From positions 3,650,501 to 3,714,500 of the forward strand of contig JAGVVL010000018.1 of assembly GCA_018287875.1 (NCBI GenBank): a stretch of DNA of 64,000 nucleotides, read 5' to 3'. Numbering within the stretch: position 1 is the first letter of the stretch; each line of letters begins with the position of its first letter. The DNA is from Nigrospora sphaerica. Taxonomy: Eukaryota > Ascomycota > Sordariomycetes > Amphisphaeriales > Apiosporaceae. Under the pieces are notes generated by a model. The model was given only the letters and a program-made list of their open reading frames with translations, was not told the DNA's origin and searched no databases. The translations under genes were made by a program, and so were the position numbers. Below, piece by piece: positions 57,861 through 64,000 of the stretch.

Positions 57861-58151
57861 AGCCCTAGGAACAGTTTCCGGGCTATCCGGTAGCTTATAG
57901 AGTCGCGGTTGTGAAGTTATCGCTGTGTGGGGTCGGTTTCGAAAAGGTTTTTCCCCCGAGTACCTTAGACGTAGTGTACATGGATCTAACAGGTAAGCGT
58001 TCCATTTCTGGCTCCCTATGTATTGTACAGAGGGTTGGCAGCGGTCTATAGTTTGTAGTAAACCTTTCTATTAATGGACTGTACTAAATGGACTGGCTCA
58101 ACATCTTCTTACTTTCGTACTACATCACTTCACTTGAAGCTACGTACAACA

Positions 58152-58448
58152 TCACGAACTGGACCCCGGTGAACCGTCGCTCATCATCTTATACGCCTCT
58201 TTTAGCAAATCCTTTGACACCATGCGGTCAGGATCGTCCTCTCTTAGTAAGTCTTCCTCAATGGCCACCACATGCTCCAACATCTCGATCGCCTCCGGGA
58301 TCCGCCTGTCGGAAAGGTATGCCTTTGCGAGCGCGTGCTCGGACGTGAGTCGGTTATGATCCCTCTCGTCGAGCGTCTCTTTCCACACCGCCACCATGTG
58401 CTCCAACATCTCGATCGCCTCCGGGATCCGCCTGTCGTTGAGGTTTGC
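58152..58448 (-). pseudogene. C-terminal fragment of a TPR (kinesin-light-chain type) protein, probably NLR-like
   Basis: About 99 codons on the minus strand hold two 42-residue tetratricopeptide units: RRIPEAIEMLEHMVAVWKET and RRIPEAIEMLEHVVAIEEDL are near-identical cores, followed by DPDRMVSKDLLKEAY and a normal stop at 58152. This pattern is typical of the TPR tails of fungal NB-ARC/NACHT proteins involved in self/non-self recognition. The frame runs without a start codon into MITE copy 2 at 58449, and no TPR sequence is seen beyond the MITE, so this is a truncated gene end. Repeats of this kind often vary in number between strains. Confidence 0.75.
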
Positions 58449-58567
58449 TGATGCGTGCCACCACGGGGGGACAATAACCTAGTCTGCTAAACTGGATACC
58501 GTGGACATACATAGGCTATTAAGAGCAGGATCTGTCAACTGGCAGGTCCCCTACCTTTTACGCATCA
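58449..58567. mobile_element. MITE copy 2 (119 bp)
   Basis: Same family as 1914-2040: starts TGATGCGTGCCACCACGG and ends CCTTTTACGCATCA. Here the flanks (TTTGC and GGGGG) do not match, so either the duplication decayed or one side was rearranged after insertion. It sits exactly at the break of the TPR reading frame. Confidence 0.8.
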
Positions 58568-58764
58568 GGGGGCTACTGAGGATGCCAACCGGCTCAGTAG
58601 CTGCCCTAGGTTGGAAGCCTCACGACTACCAGACAGCCAATGCGCCTTCGCAGAGTTCACAGTGAGCGTGATGACAGCTGTTGAGCTTGATCAACACTGT
58701 GCACCCTTCGAAGAGGGTGAGGAAACCTTGATTGGACGATTTTCGGATGACCACTTCCTGGAGT
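58568..58764. other. Short spacer with a perfect 8-bp hairpin
   Basis: CTACTGAG (58573-58580) and CTCAGTAG (58593-58600) form a perfect stem with a 12-base loop. No gene seen. Confidence 0.5.
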
Positions 58765-58766
58765 TA

Positions 58767-60621
58767 ACGTAGATGTCATATCAGCCGGACAGTCAGATCA
58801 GCCGGACACTTATCGGCACCTTCGCGACAAATCAATCAATTACGTAACCACAACGCCTTAAATCAATCTAATCTAATCGGAATCCGAATCTCCAGACGTC
58901 TCTACAACTATCTCACAAGTGCGCGCATTATGACCGGTGTTTCCGCAGGTGCCACAGCGCCTTTCGCGTGGTTGCGCCCTCCTCGCACGACTACTACTCG
59001 CACGCGTTTCGTCCCTAACTGTCTATCTAGGTCCTTCTGGTCTAAAAGGTCTTGTCCCTCGCCGATACTAAGTGTACCCCTTGCCTTACACGTGTTTTCT
59101 TTACTCTGCGACGTTTTACGAGGCTGCTATTCGCCTCTCGAAAGGTACGGACCTCGGCTCTTAAAAGGGCATTCTCGTGCATTATCGCCATCGTACCCTT
59201 CGTAATCTGGTCAACTGCCGATAGAATCGGTGTCGGAGGGCTTCCCTGGTGACGTCGGACTCGACTTTTAATATAATCAGTCTGCGAAGTCGCCTCAGTC
59301 GGGTTGTGTGGCGTCTGAGAGGCCTATGGGATGGTCGCGGTCGGGAGGCTCCCGGTTGGCGAAGGCGTCGATAACTTAACATCTAGTTTCGATATGACCT
59401 GTTCCGGGTTTAGAGGGACTAAACCGGCCCCTCTGAATCCAGCTTTAACGTTTTTAGGTGTGAAAACCTTGGAAAACGCCGCCTGAAAGGCGATTAGGAA
59501 CTCGGCCTTCGTGATATAATTCACGTGCGATTTTATGAACCCTTCGATCTCGCGACCGTACGCCCGCTTTAATGGACCAAAACACCCAAAGTCAAGGGGC
59601 TGGAGAAGATGCGACGAGTGCGGAGGCATAGAGACCGTGATGATGTTCTTCTCTTTACAGAAAGCCTGGAATTCGGCCGAAACGTGGCTCTTGTGCCCGT
59701 CGATGACTAGGATCCGATATGGTCCCTTTGTGCGCGTGGCAGTGTGTTTATCGAAATGCCGAATCCAGTCCAGGCCTGTCTCGTTATTGGTCTATCCATT
59801 CGAGGTAGGTTTGATTACCCAGTCGCGTGGTAAGGTGCTGTCGGTGTACCAGTTCGCGAGATGGGTTTTGCCTTTTACTGCTATAAACGGCGGGACACAC
59901 CAGCCGTCCGCACACACCCTGGATGGCAGTAACCCATTCCCGATTACCCGGCTGGATCTTCTTGCGTTTTCCGTCGCGATCGGCGCCTGTAATAACCATC
60001 GAGGACGCGATCTGGCCTATCATAAAGCCGGTCTCGTCGAAGTTGTACAGATCCTCGTCGAGAATGCCGTTCTTAACTCTCATATTATGGAAAAGCTCGA
60101 ACCAAGCCGCGATCTTTTCAGGATCCTCGCAGAGGGCCCTCTAATAGTCGTATACACGAGATAAACGCGTCTTTAGTCGTGGTTGTCGCTTGATGAAGTT
60201 CGAGGCCCAGCGCGTCCCAACGCGTGACGCGTAACGCGTCGCAAGAATAACATTAGCCATATCTTCCACATCTGGAATCCGGGAGCAAACCCTCGCGAAT
60301 CGAGGTCAATTACATATGTGACAATCACATTCTCTTTTAATTCCGTTAATCGATGGCGGACCGATCGGGTATCCTGTATGGCACGTATGCCTTTCATTCT
60401 GTTGAAGAGGGTCGATCGAGGGACATTAAAGATGGATGCAGCGCGTCGGACGAATAATATTGGGTCTTTTTGAATCGCTTGGACCGCTAGCGTAATCTGA
60501 GACTCGCTTGAAGGCTTTGCCATAATTCGTGGTGGAGTTATATAACGGTAAAGTTAAGATAGTAGAAATTAGTGGGAAGTGTCCGGCTGATCTGACTGTC
60601 CGGCTGATATAACATCTACGT
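58767..60621 (-). mobile_element. pogo/Fot-type DNA transposon 1 (1855 bp) with 45-bp terminal inverted repeats
   Basis: The left end 58767-58811 and right end 60577-60621 are inverted copies beginning ACGTAGATGT, flanked by TA on both sides (58765-58766, 60622-60623), the Tc1/mariner target duplication. Each end contains two direct copies of ATCAGCCGGACA, probable transposase-binding sites. The transposase is encoded on the minus strand (next entry). Confidence 0.92.
58930..60523 (-). pseudogene. pogo/Fot-type transposase of element 1 (frameshifted)
   Basis: Starts MAKPSSESQITLAVQAIQKD at 60523 with an HTH of the psq/CENP-B kind (AASIFNVPRSTLFNRMKG). The DDE catalytic domain is recognisable in pieces: YNFDETGFMIG (first Asp), VIDGHKSHVSAEF (second Asp, about 59690) and LLQPLDFGCFGPLKRAYGRE (third Asp, about 59580). 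The end has a basic, coiled-coil-like tail. Frameshifts (near 60280 and 59905, among others) and several stops break it, so it is inactive. Size and order match Fot1-like transposases of filamentous fungi. Confidence 0.85.
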
Positions 60622-60766
60622 TAACAAAATAAGAACTTAAACTTATAATATAGAACTTAAATTAACTTTATTATTAACTTACTTACCCGTTCTTTAACAT
60701 TATGTAACTTATTTAAGCTCGACACTACTTTTAAAACATTAAACCAACCCACCGTATTTATCGATA

Positions 60767-62710
60767 ACGTAGATGACAAGCGAGTGGCGCAGACAAGCAA
60801 GTGGCGCACTTACCGCCAAATCGCGCCAATTCAACTTTAAGACACTACATAACCACAAATAAACATGGAGACCGCGTCGAAAGAAAGCCAGATGGTTCTT
60901 GCTATCCAATCTCTCCAAAACGACCCCAATATTACCCGCAGAGCCGCGGCTAGGACATATAACGTCTCGAAACCTCGCTACGTCGAAGAATGAACGGAAC
61001 ACGCGCCCGGTAAGACACGCGCCCTAATAGCACTCGATTAACGAAGCTAGAAGAGAATGTGATTGTCACATATATAATAGACTTGGATTCGCGGGGATTC
61101 GCGCCCCGGATGCCTAATATGGAAGAGATAGCCAATGTTATTCTCGCGGAGTGCGACGCGTCACGTGTTGGGATATATTGGGCCTCGAACTTCGTGAAGC
61201 GACAACCCTAACTTAAAACGCGTCTTTCTTATGCATACAACTATTAGAGGGCCCTCTGCGAGGAGCTTAAAAGATCGCGGCTTAGTTTGAGCTTTTCCGC
61301 AACATGAGGGCAATGTACGATATTCTTAACAAGGATCTGTACAATTTCGACAAGACCGGCTTTATGATAGGCTAGATCACGTCCTCGATGGTTGTTATAG
61401 GCGCTGACCGCAGCGGTAAACGAAAGAAAGTCCAGCCTGGTAATCGAGAATAGGCTACCGCGATCCAGGGCGTGTGTGCGGACAGCTGGTGCGTCCCGCT
61501 ATTCGTAGCGGTGAAGGGCAAGAACTATCTCGCGAACTAGTACGCCGACAGCACCCTACCACGCGACTGGGTGATTAAACCAACCTCTAATAGATGGACC
61601 GACAATAAGACAGGGCTAGACTGGATTCGGCATTTCGATAAACACACTGCCGCCCGTATAAAGGGCACACATCGAATGTTGATCATCGACGGGCACGAGA
61701 GCCACGTTTCGGCCGATTTCAGGCTTTCTATAAGGAGAAGAACATTATCACAGTCTTAATGCCTCCTTATTTGTCATATCTACCCCAGCCTCTTAACGTT
61801 TGATGTTTTGGACTATTAAAGCGGGCGTACAGTCGCGAAATCGAAGGGTTTATAAAGGCACATGTGAACCATATTACGAAGGCCGAGTTTTTATCGCCTT
61901 CCACACCGCGTTTGTTAAGACTTTTACACTCGAAAACGTTAAATCCAGATTCCGCGGGGCTGGTTTAGTCCCTCTTAACCCGGACAAGGTCATCTCGAAG
62001 CTCGACGTGAAGTGACAAGGCCTTGTTCAACGACAACATGGACACGCCGTCGGGGACGCCAAAGTTCTCGGTCGCACGCGAGGTGCCACTCTCGGAGTCG
62101 GGTTATCGACGCCTTCGCCGACTGGAAGCCTCCCGGCTGCGACTATCCCTTTGGCCTCCCAAACGCCGCACAACCCGACCGAGGCAACTTCGCAAACCGA
62201 TTTTATTCAAAGCCGAATCCGCCGTCACCAGGAAGCTCTCCGACACCGATTTTATCGGCAGTCGACCAGTTTGCGAAGGGTGCGATAGCGATAATGCACA
62301 AGAACGCCCTTTTACAGGCGGAGGTTAAGACACTTCGAGAGGCGAATTCTAGCCTCGCAAAACGTCGGAGAGCAAAGAAAACACGTCTACGGCAAGGAGG
62401 AACACTCGAGATTGGCGAGGGATTAGATCTTTTAGATCAAAAGGACGTGGATACGCAGTTAAGGAGGCAACACATGCGAGTAGTAGTCGCGTAAGGAGGG
62501 CGCAACCGCGCGAACAGCGTTGTGGCATCTGCGGAAACACCGGTTATAATGCACGTACTTATGAAATAGATGTAGAAACCTCCTGAGAGTCATATTCCGA
62601 TTAGTTTGAATTGATTTACGGCGTTGTGGTTGCATAATTAATTGATTTCTCGTGGAGATGCCGAAAGGTGCGCCACTCGCTTGTCTGCGCCACTCGCTTG
62701 TCATCTACGT
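60767..62710 (+). mobile_element. pogo/Fot-type DNA transposon 2 (1944 bp) with 43-bp terminal inverted repeats
   Basis: Ends 60767-60809 and 62668-62710 are inverted copies starting ACGTAGATGACAAGCG, with TA flanks (60765-60766, 62711-62712). Each end holds two direct copies of ACAAGCGAGTGGCGCA (one with a single change on the left). It lies 141 bp from element 1 in the opposite orientation. The first nine bases of the ends are shared by the two elements while the internal repeat differs. Confidence 0.92.
60865..62494 (+). pseudogene. pogo/Fot-type transposase of element 2 (frameshifted)
   Basis: Begins METASKESQMVLAIQSLQND at 60865 and is clearly homologous to the transposase of element 1 across the HTH, the DDE core (YNFDKTGFMIG, with Lys where the other copy has Glu after the Asp; LIIDGHESHVSADF at about 61680) and the tail (SRFRGAGLVPLNPDKVISKLDVK). 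In the third catalytic block QPLNV replaces QPLDF, so an essential Asp is lost. Several frameshifts and stops are present. Inactive. Confidence 0.85.
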
Positions 62711-62712
62711 TA

Positions 62713-63100
62713 GCCGACTTTATATCGAGGCACATACAGGTTTCAATTTAAGAGAGATAGTAAGGAAAATGATTTTTAAGTCCTAATAGCGTGGTTTATT
62801 ATGAATAATAACAAGAAAGCTGTGGAAAGTTTTGATCAGGCCTTAACAAGGCTGGAAAGAGATAAAGTAACGTCACTTAGGAGACAGCTTCTCCTCGTGG
62901 AACAGTAACTAGGTTATAACATAAGGGGAAAAACAAAGGAAAGATGTGTTAAGTGGCACAGCAGTGCTTATATCCTAGCTAGGGCAGGTCAGGGTACTTT
63001 ATATAGCCCTCTCGGGTTCCGACTAGAATAGGTATCTCAATCTCCCTTCTCACCACTCGTGGTTGGGGAATCTCCGGCTCTTCGATCTGAATATTATGTC
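62713..63100 (-). repeat. Probable 3' LTR/end region of a second gypsy element
   Basis: On the minus strand this contains a clear TATA-type box (GGGCTATATAAAGTACC, about 62995-63011) and lies just downstream of the integrase end, where a 3' LTR is expected. The exact ends were not resolved. Confidence 0.4.
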
Positions 63101-64000
63101 GGGAGGGTTTTGATAGTCTTTCTCGCTTTCTTAGGCGGGCATTGTGCTAATCAGGCTGCGTCTATAGTGCCAATGGGTCTTCGTGGCTCCAGCTATCCTT
63201 GCTAGCGTCAATTGGCTCCCAGGTTCTATTAAGGTCCTTAACGAATGCTTTTAGTCTGTCGCTATAGAAGACACCTTAGATAGGTACTCCGGTGACGTCT
63301 ATTAGCTTAAATCGATTATTAGGCAGGATCTTATCCACTCGATAGGGTCCTATCCAATAATACTGAAGCTTCCTGTTGTTAAACATGTCGATATGTTGGA
63401 TATAGTCGTATACCAAGACTAGGTGGTCTTTTATAATTGGTGTTAGTCGCATCCGGTGTTCGCTTCTCTAATCAACACCTTACACTCGTCGTCTGCGTTA
63501 TACTGCAATTGCACGGCATATGGTTTTGATATCCGACGGTCTGTTCTTAAGTATGCGAACTCTACGCTTAAGCAGCTCTTCCTAGCTCATGTCGTGGTCC
63601 TAATTAAGAATACGCCACGTTAGCGTGCTAAGCTCGAAGGGTAATAGAGGCTCTCTACTATAAAGGAGTCGGTATAAGGACATGCCGAAGTACCAGACAA
63701 CAGTTCGATTAGCCCAGATAGCCAATAGAAGGAGTGATACCCAGTTCTTGCCACTGCCGTTAGTCATCTTTATAAGGCTCTTCGCAATACTCTTATGCCC
63801 AGTCTCGATTAGGCCTTGTGTCTTCGAGCTATATGCGGGTCCAAGCGAAATCTTATACCCCAACTCTTTAGCAGCGGCGACGACTTCGCCTTTATTCTCT
63901 GGGCCTCCGTCTACCTTGAGGCATAAGAAGCAGCTATACTGGTAGACAATGCGTATCTTAATAAATCGGACGATGGATACGGAGTCAACCTTCTTTAAGG
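63101..64000 (-). mobile_element. Second Ty3/gypsy element, integrase fragment, cut by the window edge
   Basis: The minus strand from 64000 down encodes part of an integrase core: KVDGGPENKGEVVAAAKELG, YKISLGPAYSSKTQGLIE with the catalytic Glu region, then NWVSLLLLAIWANRT, and further on the C-terminal GPYRVDKILPNNRFKLIDV block. Stops are present after about 63600. Less AT-rich than the gypsy relic at 45-49 kb and not the same family by sequence. The element continues beyond the window. Confidence 0.8.

Larger units (their letters stand above)
53121..57946 (-). mobile_element. LINE copy E, near full-length, best preserved of its family
   Basis: Minus-strand element with a (TAA)n tail at 53121-53132, a 3' UTR, ORF2 (53305-56492) and ORF1 (56489 to about 57860). 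Its 5' end near 57946 is where similarity to LINE D stops. No target-site duplication was recognised. The family order is ORF1 with CCHC knuckles, then APE-type endonuclease, RT and a C-terminal Cys/His box, with no RNase H. Confidence 0.9.

Noticed and set aside
1..64000. CRISPR arrays, rRNA or intact tRNA genes
   Set aside because: None seen; the regular repeats are microsatellites, LTR tandem units and transposon ends, and the sequence is eukaryotic.

Overview
The window is genomic DNA from a filamentous ascomycete (Pezizomycotina, most likely Sordariomycetes; I cannot name the species). The evidence is short GT-AG introns of about 50-100 nt with CTAAC/CTGAC-like branch sites, a highly reducing polyketide synthase, fungal LysM proteins, a Zn2Cys6 regulator, a P450 resembling the CYP65 group, and many transposons carrying CpA-to-TpA (RIP-like) stop codons. 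It is a patchwork of GC-rich gene islands and AT-rich or transposon-filled blocks.

Layout. 1-1.57 kb: LINE fragment cut by the window edge. 1.9-2.05 kb: a MITE with a target-site duplication. 2.9-8.3 kb: a dead highly reducing PKS (AT-DH-ER-KR-ACP, no KS found). 8.5-17.6 kb: a divergent pair, a four-LysM secreted protein (minus) and a 13-exon, 2043-codon-plus-stop gene (plus) that joins LysM, hevein-like and GH18 chitinase domains to a subtilisin-like (S8) domain in one open frame. 20.2-24.2 kb: a YOR1-type ABC transporter with one in-frame stop. 25.5-28.5 kb: a degraded LINE. 29.8-31.4 kb: a P450. 32.7-36.9 kb: a monocarboxylate-type MFS transporter and a Zn2Cys6 regulator, divergent around a promoter with phased CCGCGG sites. 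37.7-51 kb: nested retrotransposons (solo LTRs, a LINE inserted in a LINE, both inside a Ty3/gypsy relic). 51.9-52.4 kb: a small secreted protein with eight cysteines. 53.1-57.9 kb: the best preserved LINE. 58.2-58.6 kb: a TPR gene end cut at a second MITE. 58.8-62.7 kb: two pogo/Fot-type DNA transposons back to back. 63-64 kb: another gypsy integrase running off the right edge.

How the genes may work together. The LysM protein and the LysM-chitinase-protease share one upstream region and both should act outside the cell on chitin: one by binding or shielding it, the other by hydrolysing fungal or arthropod cell-wall chitin. The PKS, ABC transporter, P450, MFS transporter and Zn2Cys6 regulator look like parts of a secondary-metabolite or detoxification locus broken up by decay and transposon insertion; with the PKS dead, the surviving P450, MFS and regulator genes may serve another purpose. 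The secreted cysteine-rich protein sits alone in the repeat-rich part, a typical setting for fungal effector candidates.
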